Shown: piece by piece, positions 44,399 through 54,984 of the stretch
Position numbering within the stretch: position 1 is the stretch's first letter
How the letters are laid out: each line of letters begins with the position of its first letter
Source of the DNA: Cellvibrionaceae bacterium 1162T.S.0a.05
Lineage (GTDB): Bacteria > Pseudomonadota > Gammaproteobacteria > Pseudomonadales > Cellvibrionaceae
Assembly: GCA_000964245.1 (NCBI GenBank)
Contig: LANB01000001.1
Span: 1,405,501-1,469,500, forward strand
Direction of reading: 5' to 3'
DNA: 64,000 nucleotides
Translations under genes and position numbers: made by a program
The notes under the pieces: model-generated
The model's database searches: none
Seen by the model: only the letters and a program-made list of their open reading frames with translations
What the model was told of the DNA's origin: nothing

Positions 44399-45689
44399 AG
44401 AACGCCAGCCCAATTTGCAAAGCACCGCCTTGCATCTCATCGCTTTGCATATAACTCGCTTCCATCGCAAAAAAACCAAGCGACCAGGCAAAGCCACCCG
44501 TCATCACATCGGAACGAAAACCACTGAGATCGTGTTTATAGCCAAAACGTAAATCAATGGTCCAAAGCGGATTAAATTCGACACCAAAACTAACATCCTG
44601 ACTTGGCGACTCGCCAGCAACCGGCTTGTTTTCAACGACATCCACATCCAAACCGACCGCAACCCAGTTGTTAACATAACCCATCCCTAGACGAGTGCGA
44701 GGCTGAAAATTTATCTCCGGGCTGTCTTCAGCAAAACGAAAACTTTCGGGGACCACATCCTTGATGGCGAGACCTACGCGAAAGGCATCGTAAAACTCTG
44801 CTGCAACACCGAGATCAAAATTGAAACTGTAATGCGCGACGGCGTTTTCCCTGAACTCGGTATCGGTGCTGGCGACGGAGCGTGCTTCGCGATAGACATC
44901 CGTCCGTTTCGCTTTTGGCGAGACACCAAAGGCAATATCGTAACCGTAGATTTCGAACTCTTTCGACAAACTCAACCCCACCTCGGTAATGCCCACCGCA
45001 CCCACATCGTAACGTGAGGTGACGCCGTCGGAAGGGTCAATCAAGTTGCCGTTGTCATCCAGTAAATAATCAAATTCTGCACCCGGCGTGCCGCCGCCAC
45101 CGATGATATTCAAATAACTTCGGTAATCATTGAGAATGGTCTGGTCTTCTGCGGTGTAGTCAACACGGCCACCTGCAATCAGGCGAGTACCCAAATAAAA
45201 ACTTCCGCCTTCACGTTTTGCGGGTTCGGCCACCACCATGCCCACAAAGGCATCGGCAATGTAATCCCGGTCGGCAACCTGAAAGGCGAGGTCTTCAAAT
45301 TCATCGATCAGGGCGGACACTTGCAGGGCGCCGCCTACCGGGTCTGCGTTGTAGGCTGCAACCGCATCGTCAAGGCGCTGGTCGAGATCGTTGTCTTCAA
45401 CAGCCTCCAATACATCGAAGGCCTCTTCGTAATATTGGCCTGCGACTACAGGGAAGAAGAAACGCCCGTCCCGACCTTCATCCTCATTCCGGTCGTGAAA
45501 TGAAAGCAGGGCCGGGTTATAGAAGATGGCATTTTCGTGATTGCCAACGGCAACACCCACACCTCCCATACCTGCGGCGCGCGCTTCGTAGATACCGTAG
45601 TTCACGGCAAATGCAGGCTGCTGCACTGCAGTGATGCTGCCAAGCAAGAGGAGAGAGAGGGTGAAAGGTCCAGATTGTTTAAATTTCAT
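44397..45689 (-). CDS. TraF-like (PF13729 type) outer-membrane beta-barrel protein
   Basis: Exported protein of 430 residues with signal peptide (cleavage near AFA-VN, about residue 26). GIYEARAAGMGGVGVAVGNHE.. and AIFYNPALLSF give the FadL/TraF_2-like N-terminus; the rest alternates short strands ending in WSLGFFAMEASYMQ and a terminal aromatic (GLAF), typical of outer-membrane barrels. Members are annotated conjugal transfer TraF, but no conjugation genes occur here, so that label says little. ATG 45687-45689 starts the signal peptide; an ATG 28 codons earlier is rejected. The stop codon touches the family B repeat. Confidence 0.75.
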   Translation of the reverse strand: MKFKQSGPFTLSLLLLGSITAVQQPAFAVNYGIYEARAAGMGGVGVAVGNHENAIFYNPALLSFHDRNEDEGRDGRFFFPVVAGQYYEEAFDVLEAVEDNDLDQRLDDAVAAYNADPVGGALQVSALIDEFEDLAFQVADRDYIADAFVGMVVAEPAKREGGSFYLGTRLIAGGRVDYTAEDQTILNDYRSYLNIIGGGGTPGAEFDYLLDDNGNLIDPSDGVTSRYDVGAVGITEVGLSLSKEFEIYGYDIAFGVSPKAKRTDVYREARSVASTDTEFRENAVAHYSFNFDLGVAAEFYDAFRVGLAIKDVVPESFRFAEDSPEINFQPRTRLGMGYVNNWVAVGLDVDVVENKPVAGESPSQDVSFGVEFNPLWTIDLRFGYKHDLSGFRSDVMTGGFAWSLGFFAMEASYMQSDEMQGGALQIGLAF

Positions 45690-45859
45690 TACTTCGCCTG
45701 TTATCACGTTATATTTTGCGATCGACTTTTGTTCATTTGGATTCGATTCATTGAAAACTTTAGCACTGGTCACAGTTGATTTGGCGCTGTGGCTTTCTCA
45801 AGGCAATTATTGTGCAAACAATGTCTCGAAAAAAGATTGAATCCCATTTATTCTCTTGA

Positions 45860-47053
45860 ATGTTAAATATGGCACATTCGTCAGCGGCAATGACAGCACG
45901 ATTTTCACAACTCCCACCTCTCGCCTTGTACATTCATGTTCCGTGGTGTGTCAAAAAGTGCCCTTATTGCGACTTCAATTCGCATGTACACAAAGGTAAT
46001 TTGCCCATTGCTGACTATGTAGACGCCTTAAAGCAGGATTTGGATCAGGACCTGGAGCATGTTCAGGGCCGCAAGCTCAGCAGTATTTTTTTCGGCGGCG
46101 GCACCCCCAGTTTAATGCCGGCCACTGCGGTGGCTGAGATTCTTGACTTTGCCAGGCAATCTATCGGTTTTGAGCCCGATATCGAAATTAGTCTCGAGGC
46201 CAATCCCGGCACCACCGAGTACGACAGTTTCAGTGCGCTTGCACAGGCGGGTGTCAATCGTCTATCGATTGGAATACAAAGCTTTAATGACAAACAATTG
46301 CAAGGCCTGGGGCGTATTCACTCCAGCGAGGAAGCCCGTCGCGCCGTCACCAATGCGCAAGCGGCAGGCTTCAACAATATCAATCTGGATTTGATGTACG
46401 CACTTCCCGAGCAAAGCCTGGCTGAGGCATTGGACGATCTTGAACAAGCCATGTCGCTCGGTTGCAGTCATCAATCCTGGTATCAGCTCACGATTGAACC
46501 CAACACTGAATTCTACAGCCGCCCCCCTCGATTACCGACGGAAGGACGCCAATGGGAGATTCAGGAAGCCGGTCTCGCCTTGCTGGAAACATCTGGCTTC
46601 GAGCGCTATGAAGTCTCGGCCTTCTGCAGGGCAGGGCGGCCTTCCCGTCACAACCTCAATTATTGGCAATTCGGTGACTACCTCGGGATTGGTGCCGGTG
46701 CTCACGCAAAAATAAGCCATTTCGACCGTGTGCTTCGCTTTCACAAAACCCGCCTTCCCACGGATTACCTGGCACGTAAAGCCGGCCCCACTGCCAAATT
46801 TGTCGCCCAAACCCACACAATTGATGAGCACAACCTGCTTATCGATTTCATGATGAATGCGCTGCGTCTGCGCAAAGGTGTCGCCAGCGAGCTTCTCGAA
46901 CAACGCACGGGCATCAAGCCCTTCACACACTCAAGGATTTTCTCCGACTTACGCGAACGAGGCCTGCTCAAAGCCGACCCCGATATCTTGTGTTGCAGTG
47001 ATCAAGGGTACAACTTTCTCGACAGTATTCTGCAAGCCTTCCTCGAGGATTAA
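45860..47053 (+). CDS. hemW: HemW, radical-SAM heme chaperone
   Basis: Protein of up to 397 residues, formerly called HemN-like coproporphyrinogen oxidase. The radical-SAM cluster motif is PWCVKKCPYCDFNSH (CX3CX2C), preceded by LPPLALYIHV; FFGGGTPSLM and GIQSFNDKQLQGLGRIH follow, with a C-terminal HemN_C domain. HemW members lack the oxidase activity of HemN and bind heme for transfer. It could start at ATG 45860, 45869 or 45890; the last (MTARFSQLPPL) best fits E. coli. Usual neighbour of rdgB, here separated by the TraF-like gene. Confidence 0.92.
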   Translation: MLNMAHSSAAMTARFSQLPPLALYIHVPWCVKKCPYCDFNSHVHKGNLPIADYVDALKQDLDQDLEHVQGRKLSSIFFGGGTPSLMPATAVAEILDFARQSIGFEPDIEISLEANPGTTEYDSFSALAQAGVNRLSIGIQSFNDKQLQGLGRIHSSEEARRAVTNAQAAGFNNINLDLMYALPEQSLAEALDDLEQAMSLGCSHQSWYQLTIEPNTEFYSRPPRLPTEGRQWEIQEAGLALLETSGFERYEVSAFCRAGRPSRHNLNYWQFGDYLGIGAGAHAKISHFDRVLRFHKTRLPTDYLARKAGPTAKFVAQTHTIDEHNLLIDFMMNALRLRKGVASELLEQRTGIKPFTHSRIFSDLRERGLLKADPDILCCSDQGYNFLDSILQAFLED

Positions 47054-47177
47054 TTCCCGTTTTTTACACAGAGAGTTACAGCAGGGCCTGCTAAACTGAA
47101 ATGAGGAAGCGCTAAAAAACCTCAGCCTTCGCGCATGCTGTTTTATGCGCCAAACTCAGCCTTGCTATTGACCCGCT

Positions 47178-49172
47178 ATGCGAATGGATTTACTACGGCG
47201 AATTAAATTCCGCCGTGTCTTACTTAAGCTCAGCCTTAGCAGCTTCGCTATCAGCGCGGCGGTTTTACTTTTGTTGCGTCAGCTTCGTATTCAACTCGGT
47301 ACTGACTCCCTTTGGCTGGATTTAATTGCCGTCTGCGCATGTTTAATTGCTTTTATCGTGCTCTGCGAAATTTTTGTTTTCAAAGAGCTTCGACAGGTCT
47401 TGAATTACAGCAAGAAAATTCTGCACAAACCCGACGCGCCCGTTACCCCTCTGGTGAAAAGCCATCTTGCAAAAAATGAAATTGCCTCACTAAAGCTCGC
47501 AATCAACGACTTGCATCAAAGCATGCAAAATGAATTTCAACAACAACGGCAAATCGAAGAAGCGTTGATGCAGGAAAAGCAAGAACGCCTGGCCACCAAT
47601 CAAAAGGTCGCCGCAGCTGAAGAAGCCAATGAAGCCAAAAGTCAATTTCTGGCGACCATGAGCCACGAAATTCGTACCCCGATGAATGGCATTATCGGTA
47701 TGGTGGAAATGCTCAACAGTACCGGCCTGAACGAAAATCAAAAACACTATGCAGAAATGATTTATCGATCGAGTGAAACCTTGATGGCGATCATTAATAA
47801 CATCCTGGATTACTCAAAGATCGAAGCTGGCAAGATGTATCTGGAAAGTATTTCATTTGACCTCTACAAGCTTGCAAATAAAAACCTTCAACATTTTCAA
47901 GCGAACTCTCGCAAAAGCCGCCTGGAATTTGTTATCAATATTCACAACGAAACACCCCAATTCCTGATCGGCGACCCCATCAGAATTGGCCAGATTTTCA
48001 ATAATATGCTCGCGAATGCCTATAAATTTACTTCTGATGGCTACATTTATCTGGAGATATTTCCTCGCCAACCCATCGACGAGAAAAGCGGCCTCGTCGA
48101 CCTGGGGTTTCGTATCGAAGATACCGGCGTTGGCGTTGAGGACGCCGCAAAGGAAAATCTGTTTTGCGCTTTTAAGCAAGCAGAGGAGGGAACCAAAAGA
48201 AAATATGGCGGCACCGGCCTCGGTTTAACGATTGCGCAACAGTTGGTCAAGCTTATGGGTGGCGAAATTGTCATCGATAGCACACCTGGGCGAGGCTCTA
48301 CTTTTGAGTTCAATTTAAGGCTGGAAGTGAATCGTGAGAAAAAAACCTCTTCCCCTTATAAAAACAGCTTGCAAGGTAGAAAATTATTATTGATTTACGC
48401 AGGGCGCATATTAAATAAAGCCCTGCAACATTATTGTTCGGTGAGTGGCCTGGAAATCACTGTGGTTGATACGGCAGCCATCGCCCTGGCGAGGCTGGAG
48501 CGCGAACAACAATTTGATTTCATCCTGGTCGCAGATAATCTTCCCCAACAAAAAGGCAGCGACCTTGCAAAAAGCATTCGCCACTTGCACGGTTTTGAAA
48601 AAACCCCTTTGCTCTTTTATCCCGAAAAGAATCTGGACCGTTATGACCAAAAGTTGCTTACGCTTTTCGACGAGATCCTGGAACCTCCTTTTTCTGTCAT
48701 AAAACTGTCACAGTTTCTGAATAAAAACCTTGAACAGGCAAAAATCGAAAGTAACCCGGCAAACATTTCAACGGGATCGGGTTTACATGCCCTGGTTGCT
48801 GAGGATAACCCCGTTAACCAGATGGTTATTGAGGGCTTACTGAAAAAACTGAATATCAAAGTGAGCATTGCCGCAGATGGACTTCAGGCAAAAACAATGT
48901 ACCAGCAGCAAACTGGACATTACGACCTGATCCTCATGGACTGTGAAATGCCCAAGCTGGACGGCTATGAAGCAACGAAAGCGATTCGTGAATTTGAAGA
49001 AGAAAATGCCCTTGCAAATACCCCTATCATTGCGTTGACCGCGCACGTTGAAGCCGACCACAGGCAACGGGCCTACGACTGTGGCATGAATTACTATATC
49101 GGCAAACCTGTTACAATCGATAAGCTTAAAGAATCGTTAAACGCCACAGGCCTGGACGCCTCAGTGGAGTAA
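47178..49172 (+). CDS. Membrane hybrid histidine kinase with two receiver domains
   Basis: Sensor kinase of 664 residues: two N-terminal transmembrane helices (about 15-33 and 45-65) with almost no periplasmic domain, a coiled coil (about 110-155), HisKA with [20 protein letters not shown] (His about 163), HATPase ([27 protein letters not shown]), a divergent receiver-like region (about 395-520, one Asp in [10 protein letters not shown]) and a canonical receiver ([36 protein letters not shown]). BarA/GacS-like layout, but without a C-terminal HPt, so phosphate must pass to an HPt protein elsewhere. Monocistronic; no regulator adjacent. Confidence 0.88.
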   Translation: MRMDLLRRIKFRRVLLKLSLSSFAISAAVLLLLRQLRIQLGTDSLWLDLIAVCACLIAFIVLCEIFVFKELRQVLNYSKKILHKPDAPVTPLVKSHLAKNEIASLKLAINDLHQSMQNEFQQQRQIEEALMQEKQERLATNQKVAAAEEANEAKSQFLATMSHEIRTPMNGIIGMVEMLNSTGLNENQKHYAEMIYRSSETLMAIINNILDYSKIEAGKMYLESISFDLYKLANKNLQHFQANSRKSRLEFVINIHNETPQFLIGDPIRIGQIFNNMLANAYKFTSDGYIYLEIFPRQPIDEKSGLVDLGFRIEDTGVGVEDAAKENLFCAFKQAEEGTKRKYGGTGLGLTIAQQLVKLMGGEIVIDSTPGRGSTFEFNLRLEVNREKKTSSPYKNSLQGRKLLLIYAGRILNKALQHYCSVSGLEITVVDTAAIALARLEREQQFDFILVADNLPQQKGSDLAKSIRHLHGFEKTPLLFYPEKNLDRYDQKLLTLFDEILEPPFSVIKLSQFLNKNLEQAKIESNPANISTGSGLHALVAEDNPVNQMVIEGLLKKLNIKVSIAADGLQAKTMYQQQTGHYDLILMDCEMPKLDGYEATKAIREFEEENALANTPIIALTAHVEADHRQRAYDCGMNYYIGKPVTIDKLKESLNATGLDASVE

Positions 49173-49251
49173 ACCACAAATCAGGAAACACGCCCGCTGA
49201 ACAGAGTTCCCGTGGAACCTTTCTGGTTAGCGTTTCCGCGAGAATTTATTC

Positions 49252-51342
49252 ATGAATGATATGAGCACACCCGCAGTGGAACCGGCTCCTTTGGACCTCG
49301 ACAATTCATCACATTACATCAACAGAGAATTGAGCCATTTGGAGTTTAATCGCCGCGTATTGGCGCAGGCGACGGACACGCGACACCCCCTCATGGAACG
49401 CCTCAAATTCCTGTTGATTTTCAGCTCTAACCTCGACGAATTTTTTGAAATTCGCGTTGCCGGGTTGGTGCAAAGCATCAAGTTTGAACGCGAAACCGCA
49501 GGGCTCGATGGTGCCCACCCGGAAGAGACCCTGCGCACAATCAGTGAAATGTGTCACGAGATTGTCAATGAACAGTATTCAATTTTAAACAAGATTCTGA
49601 TCCCGGAACTGGAAGCAGAAAATATCCGCTTTTTGCGCCGCAACCAATGGACCGAAAAGCAAAACGCCTGGATACAACATTACATCGAAACCGAGGTGCT
49701 ACCCATATTGAGCCCTATTGGGCTTGACCCTGCTCACCCTTTCCCTCGCCTCGTCAACAAGAGTCTGAATTTTATTCTAGAACTCGAAGGCAACGATGCT
49801 TTTGGCCGCGATCTCAATCACGCTATCTTACCGGCGCCACGCTCCTTGCCACGCGTGATCAAGTTGCCGGATGATCTGGGCGAGCCCGGTCACAATTTTG
49901 TTTTTCTCTCGTCGATGATTCACGCCCATGCCGATCGACTTTTCCCCGGCATGGAAGTTAAGGGCTGCTATCAGTTTCGCATTACGCGTAATGCCGACCT
50001 CGATGTCGACGTCGAAGGTATTGCCGATCTTGCACGCGCTTTACGCGGAGAACTCCACTCCCGGCGTTTCGGCACGGCTGTGCGCATAGAAGTTGCCGAA
50101 AATTGCCCGGAAGAACTCGTTCAATTCCTGCTCGCCAATGTCGGTTTGAACGAAAGTGATTTGTACCGTGTTGATGGCCCGGTAAATTTGAAGCGGCTGA
50201 TGGATGTACAAAACCTGGTTGTCCGACCCGACCTTTGTTACACGCCTTTCTCCCCCGGTATTCCAAAAGGCTTGAATCGCAAGAACAATCTATTTGATGC
50301 GATAGCACGAAAAGACTATTTGCTCATGCACCCCTTTGAGTCTTTTGCACCGGTGGTGCAGTTTTTACGACAAGCCGCTAAAGATCCACATGTGCTCGCC
50401 ATCAAACAAACGCTTTATCGAACCGGCTCACAAAGTGCGATTGTCGATGCACTCATTGATGCTGCGCGCAATGGTAAGGAAGTAACCGCCGTTGTCGAGC
50501 TGCGCGCACGTTTCGATGAAGAAGAAAATCTCGAGTTGGCCAGTCGTTTACAGGAAGCGGGTGCGGTGGTGGTCTACGGCGTGGTTGGTTATAAAACTCA
50601 CTGTAAAATGATACTGATTGTTCGGCGGGAACAAGACGGGCTGAAACGTTACGTGCACCTCGGTACAGGCAACTACCACAGCGGCAACGCCCGACTGTAT
50701 ACCGACTATTCCCTATTGACCTCGGAAACCGATATTTGCGAAGACGTGCACCTGCTGTTCCAACAACTGACCGGGATGGGCCAAAATGAACGCACTTCCA
50801 AGCTGCTGTATGCCCCCTTCACACTCAAGCGGCAGATACTGAAATTAATTGAAGGCGAAGTGAAAGCCCATCGTGAAGGAAAGGATGCGTACATTATTCT
50901 CAAATGTAACGGCCTGACGGAAGAGAAAGTGATTCAGGCTTTGTACAAAGCCTCCCACGAAGGTGTCAAAATCGATTTAATTATTCGCGGCATGTGCTGC
51001 ATCCGCCCGGGAGTACCGGGCCTCTCGGAAAATATTCGCGTATTTTCCGTTTTGGGCCGTTTTCTCGAGCATACACGCGTCTATTACTTCGCAAATGCCG
51101 AAATGCCGATGTGGTGCAGCAGTGCCGATTTAATGGAAAGAAACCTGAATCGTCGCGTCGAAGTGGGATTTCCGATAGTATCCCGATCCCTGATAAAGCG
51201 CATGAATACTGAACTCGAACTTTATCTGGATGAACGTGCCGGCAGTTGGCAATTACAGACCGATGGCACCTACAAAGCCGCGACAGAAAGTGAAGACATG
51301 CCCGCAGCCCAGGCTATACTTTTGCAGAATTTGGCAGGTTAA
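49252..51342 (+). CDS. ppk: Ppk1, polyphosphate kinase
   Basis: Enzyme of 696 residues that polymerises inorganic polyphosphate from ATP. N-terminal domain: RELSHLEFNRRVLAQA (about 25-40) and SSNLDEFFEIRV. The two catalytic phospholipase-D-like domains hold the autophosphorylated His in GYKTHCKMILI (about residue 453) and the second His in FLEHTRVYYFAN (about 602), with HLGTGNYHSGNARLYTD. The N-terminal sequence before the family core is slightly extended. ATG 49252; a short gttcc-cgt-ggaac hairpin lies in the 79-base spacer upstream. Confidence 0.95.
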   Translation: MNDMSTPAVEPAPLDLDNSSHYINRELSHLEFNRRVLAQATDTRHPLMERLKFLLIFSSNLDEFFEIRVAGLVQSIKFERETAGLDGAHPEETLRTISEMCHEIVNEQYSILNKILIPELEAENIRFLRRNQWTEKQNAWIQHYIETEVLPILSPIGLDPAHPFPRLVNKSLNFILELEGNDAFGRDLNHAILPAPRSLPRVIKLPDDLGEPGHNFVFLSSMIHAHADRLFPGMEVKGCYQFRITRNADLDVDVEGIADLARALRGELHSRRFGTAVRIEVAENCPEELVQFLLANVGLNESDLYRVDGPVNLKRLMDVQNLVVRPDLCYTPFSPGIPKGLNRKNNLFDAIARKDYLLMHPFESFAPVVQFLRQAAKDPHVLAIKQTLYRTGSQSAIVDALIDAARNGKEVTAVVELRARFDEEENLELASRLQEAGAVVVYGVVGYKTHCKMILIVRREQDGLKRYVHLGTGNYHSGNARLYTDYSLLTSETDICEDVHLLFQQLTGMGQNERTSKLLYAPFTLKRQILKLIEGEVKAHREGKDAYIILKCNGLTEEKVIQALYKASHEGVKIDLIIRGMCCIRPGVPGLSENIRVFSVLGRFLEHTRVYYFANAEMPMWCSSADLMERNLNRRVEVGFPIVSRSLIKRMNTELELYLDERAGSWQLQTDGTYKAATESEDMPAAQAILLQNLAG

Positions 51343-51364
51343 CACTGTTGGCGCACAGACAAAC

Positions 51365-51393
51365 TTGTCACATTTGCGCACAATTCATAGAAT
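51365..51393 (+). promoter_or_regulatory. Sigma-70 promoter of trxA
   Basis: TTGTCA at 51365-51370, exactly 17 bases, TAGAAT at 51388-51393. Transcription would start near 51400, about 75 bases before the trxA ATG. Confidence 0.7.
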
Positions 51394-51424
51394 AGTAGGC
51401 CCGCGAAGTGCTTAGCCTACTATT
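51391..51424 (+). promoter_or_regulatory. Inverted repeat overlapping the trxA -10 box and start site
   Basis: Perfect 10-bp arms aatagtaggc (51391-51400) and gcctactatt (51415-51424), spaced by 14 bases. The left arm includes part of the -10 element and the right arm lies about +15 to +25, so it fits an operator for a dimeric regulator better than an RNA hairpin, because most of the left arm would not be transcribed. Confidence 0.5.
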
Positions 51425-51475
51425 AGCGAGCATAACTCAGCCTTACCACCCCTTATCGAATACCGGAGATTGTAT

Positions 51476-51802
51476 ATGAGCGACGCAATTCAACACGTAA
51501 CTGACGCCAGTTTTGAGCAGGACGTTTTGTCTGGAGACCTGCCGGTGTTGGTTGATTTTTGGGCAGCCTGGTGTGGCCCCTGTAAAATGATTGCACCGGT
51601 ACTCGAAGAGTTAGCAGGTGAATACGAAGGGCGCATCAAGATCGCAAAAATGGATGTGGATGCCAATAAAGAGACACCTGCGAAATTTAACATTCGCGGC
51701 ATTCCAACGCTTATCATCTTCAAAGGCGGCAGTGCAGAAGCGACAAAAGTCGGTGCATTGTCCAAAGGCCAACTGAAAGAATTCATTGATAGCAGCATCT
51801 AA
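51476..51802 (+). CDS. trxA: TrxA, thioredoxin
   Basis: Thioredoxin of 108 residues with the active site [18 protein letters not shown] (WCGPC at about residues 32-36) and the cis-Pro region [16 protein letters not shown] 51476 has GGAG seven bases upstream. It lies between ppk and rho; trxA-rho adjacency is common in proteobacteria. Confidence 0.96.
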   Translation: MSDAIQHVTDASFEQDVLSGDLPVLVDFWAAWCGPCKMIAPVLEELAGEYEGRIKIAKMDVDANKETPAKFNIRGIPTLIIFKGGSAEATKVGALSKGQLKEFIDSSI

Positions 51803-52156
51803 AATCTGCGGATCAGAGTAAGGAGACTTGCTCTGATTCGACAAACAAAAAGACATTGGGCTTTGCACACAGGAAAAACCTAGCTATACTGAGTTCAATC
51901 ATCAGCGAACCCAAGCAGTAACCGGCACCCCGACTCGCCGGTTTAACAAGCCAAATTGAAGCGCCCCGAACTTGCACTCACAAAGTTAGCAAGTGCCATT
52001 GAGAAAACGCAGGAATAAGCTCCCTCGCAAAAGTCGCATTCAGTCTGGTTAACAAATAACTCTCGTTCACTTCCCCTACTTTAATACTAATAACTGTGAG
52101 CGAATTTCCTTTATCCAATTCAACTTAATAACTTTTAATTTTCAGTATTACATCAT
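51803..52156 (+). promoter_or_regulatory. trxA-rho spacer: hairpin, rho promoter and long rho leader
   Basis: 354 bases without a supported gene. An 11-bp stem with a GAGA loop (51812-51837, atcagagtaag / cttgctctgat, one G-T pair) follows trxA without a T-run. A promoter TTGCAC (51863-51868), N16, TATACT (51885-51890) would give a rho leader of about 260 bases. Inside it are an aaccggc / gccggtt hairpin (51920-51943) and an acttgc / gcaagt repeat (51970-51994). E. coli rho is autoregulated by attenuation in its leader, so a similar role is plausible. Confidence 0.6.
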
Positions 52157-53416
52157 ATGAATCTCACCGACCTCAAAACCAAACCTATTGAAGAGTTAAT
52201 CGAAATCGCCAAGGAAATGGGCATGGAAAATCTTGCTCGTTCTCGCAAGCAAGATGTCATTTTCAACATCCTTAAAAAACACGCCCGCAGCGGTGAAGAC
52301 ATTTACGGCGACGGCGTATTGGAAATTCTTCAAGACGGTTTTGGCTTCCTGCGTTCTTCGGGCGCTTCTTACCTTGCTGGACCGGATGATATCTACGTCT
52401 CCCCCAGTCAAATTCGACGATTTAATTTGCGAACCGGCGACACCATCGCGGGTAAAATTCGCCCGCCAAAAGAAGGTGAGCGTTACTTTGCTCTGCTTAA
52501 AGTAAACGAAATTAATTTCGATAAGCCCGAAAACTCACGCAACAAGATTCTGTTTGAAAACCTGACACCCCTGTTCCCGACTGAGCGTTTGGCCCTGGAG
52601 GCCGGTAACGGCTCTTCGGAAGATTTAACAGGCCGCATCATTGATTTGATATCGCCTATCGGTAAAGGCCAGCGTGGCTTGATCGTGGCACCGCCGAAAG
52701 CCGGTAAAACCATCATGATGCAAAACATTGCGCAGGCCATTACGCGCAACAATCCCGAGTGTCATTTGATTGTTCTGCTCATTGACGAACGCCCTGAAGA
52801 GGTGACCGAAATGCAGCGCTCGGTTCGCGGCGAAGTGGTTGCTTCCACCTTTGATGAACCGCCTTCACGTCACGTACAAGTCGCCGAAATGGTGATTGAA
52901 CGCGCGAAGCGTTTGGTTGAACACAAAAAAGACGTTGTTATTCTACTCGACTCAATTACCCGTCTGGCCCGTGCATACAACACTGTAATTCCTTCCTCCG
53001 GTAAAGTACTGACCGGTGGTGTGGACGCCCATGCACTGGAGCGCCCCAAGCGCTTTTTCGGTGCCGCGCGAAATATCGAGGAAGGCGGCAGCCTGTCCAT
53101 CGTCGCAACGGCATTGATCGACACCGGTTCGAAAATGGATGAAGTGATTTACGAAGAATTTAAAGGCACCGGTAACATGGAATTGCACCTCGACAGAAAA
53201 ATTGCCGAGAAGCGCGTTTACCCTGCTATTAATGTTCGCCGTTCCGGTACACGTCGCGAAGATTTGTTGATGAAAGAAGACGAATTACAACGCGTGTGGA
53301 TTCTGCGTAAACTCCTGCACGATATGGAAGACATTGGCGCAACAGAATTTTTGGTTGGCAAGTTAAAAGACTTTAAAACCAACAATGACTTCTTCCTGTC
53401 CATGCGTTCAAAATAA
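52157..53416 (+). CDS. rho: Rho, transcription termination factor
   Basis: Hexameric RNA helicase of 419 residues, same length as E. coli Rho. N-terminal Rho_N ([20 protein letters not shown]), cold-shock-like RNA-binding domain ([22 protein letters not shown]), Walker [12 protein letters not shown] (about 180), Walker [17 protein letters not shown], and R-loop region [19 protein letters not shown]. No insertion domain. ATG 52157 follows a long leader. Confidence 0.97.
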   Translation: MNLTDLKTKPIEELIEIAKEMGMENLARSRKQDVIFNILKKHARSGEDIYGDGVLEILQDGFGFLRSSGASYLAGPDDIYVSPSQIRRFNLRTGDTIAGKIRPPKEGERYFALLKVNEINFDKPENSRNKILFENLTPLFPTERLALEAGNGSSEDLTGRIIDLISPIGKGQRGLIVAPPKAGKTIMMQNIAQAITRNNPECHLIVLLIDERPEEVTEMQRSVRGEVVASTFDEPPSRHVQVAEMVIERAKRLVEHKKDVVILLDSITRLARAYNTVIPSSGKVLTGGVDAHALERPKRFFGAARNIEEGGSLSIVATALIDTGSKMDEVIYEEFKGTGNMELHLDRKIAEKRVYPAINVRRSGTRREDLLMKEDELQRVWILRKLLHDMEDIGATEFLVGKLKDFKTNNDFFLSMRSK

Positions 53417-53458
53417 ATTCGACTCTTACACCCTCCCTTAAAGAGAGACGAAGACTTT

Positions 53459-54922
53459 ATGGCCCTGAAAGACTTGCGTGCCTTTATTGCACTGCTGGAA
53501 GAGCGGGGCCAACTCAAGCGCATTCAACACGAAGTCGACCCCCACCTGGAAATCACTGAAATATGCGACCGCTGCCTGCGCGCTGGCGGTCCTGCGCTTT
53601 TATTCGAAAATGTGAAAGGTTCTGACATTCCCGTGCTCGGCAATTTGTTTGGCACACCGGAACGCGTTGCCCTGGGAATGGGGCAAGAGAATGTCGACGC
53701 ACTCCGCGAAGTCGGTGAGTTGCTCGCTTTTTTAAAAGAACCTGAACCGCCTAAAGGCATGAAAGACGCCTGGGAAAAACTGCCCATATTCAAACAGGTT
53801 TTGAATATGGCACCCAAACAAATTAACAAAGGCCAGTGCCAGGAAGTGATACTTGAAGGCGACGCTGTCGACCTGGAAAAAATCCCTGTGCAAACCTGCT
53901 GGCCCGGCGACGCCGCACCTTTAATTACATGGCCGCTTGTAATCACCAAAGGGCCGCACAAGGAAAGACAAAACCTTGGCATCTACCGCATGCAAGTGCT
54001 GGGGAAAAACAAGGTTATTATGCGCTGGTTGAGCCACCGCGGTGGTGCGTTGGATTTTAAGGAATGGCAAGCGCAACACCCGGGTGAAAATTTTCCTGTC
54101 TCCGTTGCCCTGGGCGCGGACCCCTGTACCATATTAGGCGCAGTAACCCCGGTACCGGATACCCTCAGCGAATACGGCTTCGCGGGTTTACTACGGGGAA
54201 GTAAAACAGAAGTCTGCAAAAGCATGGGTAATGATTTGCAGGTGCCCGCCACGGCTGAATTTATTCTCGAAGGTCATATCGCGCCCGGCGAAATGGCCGA
54301 CGAAGGCCCTTACGGTGATCACACAGGCTATTACAACGAAGTTGACCGCTTTCCTGTTTTTACCATTGAGCGCATTACACATCGCAAAGACCCGATCTAT
54401 CACAGTACTTACACCGGCCGGCCGCCCGATGAACCTGCGATACTCGGAGTGGCCCTGAACGAAGTGTTTGTTCCCATTCTCAAAAAACAATTTCCCGAAA
54501 TTGTCGATTTTTATTTACCGCCTGAAGGTTGTTCCTATCGCATGGCGGTCGTCACCATGAAGAAACAATATCCTGGCCACGCGAAACGCGTCATGCTCGG
54601 CATCTGGAGTTTTCTTCGTCAGTTTATGTACACAAAGTTTATTATCGTCTGCGACGATGATGTGAACGCCCGCGATTGGCAAGATGTGATTTGGGCAGTG
54701 ACCACACGCGTTGATCCAACACGCGATACAACGATGATCGACAATACGCCGATTGATTATCTGGATTTTGCTTCACCTGTGAGTGGGCTGGGTTCAAAAA
54801 TGGGCATTGATGCAACCAATAAACTGCCTGGGGAGACTCAGCGCGAATGGGGGCGCAGCATTTCGATGGACCCTGAAGTGAAAGCGCGCGTTGATGCGAT
54901 TTGGTCTGAATTGGGGATTTGA
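53459..54922 (+). CDS. ubiD: UbiD, 4-hydroxy-3-polyprenylbenzoate decarboxylase
   Basis: Prenylated-FMN-dependent decarboxylase of 487 residues in ubiquinone synthesis. Family motifs: [22 protein letters not shown] at the N-terminus, [29 protein letters not shown]-type region ([18 protein letters not shown]) and [19 protein letters not shown]. The cofactor-making UbiX is not in the window. The gene starts 42 bases after rho; a Shine-Dalgarno AGAGAGACGA precedes ATG 53459. Confidence 0.95.
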   Translation: MALKDLRAFIALLEERGQLKRIQHEVDPHLEITEICDRCLRAGGPALLFENVKGSDIPVLGNLFGTPERVALGMGQENVDALREVGELLAFLKEPEPPKGMKDAWEKLPIFKQVLNMAPKQINKGQCQEVILEGDAVDLEKIPVQTCWPGDAAPLITWPLVITKGPHKERQNLGIYRMQVLGKNKVIMRWLSHRGGALDFKEWQAQHPGENFPVSVALGADPCTILGAVTPVPDTLSEYGFAGLLRGSKTEVCKSMGNDLQVPATAEFILEGHIAPGEMADEGPYGDHTGYYNEVDRFPVFTIERITHRKDPIYHSTYTGRPPDEPAILGVALNEVFVPILKKQFPEIVDFYLPPEGCSYRMAVVTMKKQYPGHAKRVMLGIWSFLRQFMYTKFIIVCDDDVNARDWQDVIWAVTTRVDPTRDTTMIDNTPIDYLDFASPVSGLGSKMGIDATNKLPGETQREWGRSISMDPEVKARVDAIWSELGI

Positions 54923-54984
54923 TATTCTCCACTCATGCTTTTTGAAATTTCTTTATTTTCTATTTTTCTTATTAGACGCGTAAT

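Noticed and set aside
44397-45689. Evidence of a conjugative element from the TraF-like gene
   Set aside because: No relaxase, coupling protein or other tra gene is present; the PF13729-type label alone does not imply conjugation.
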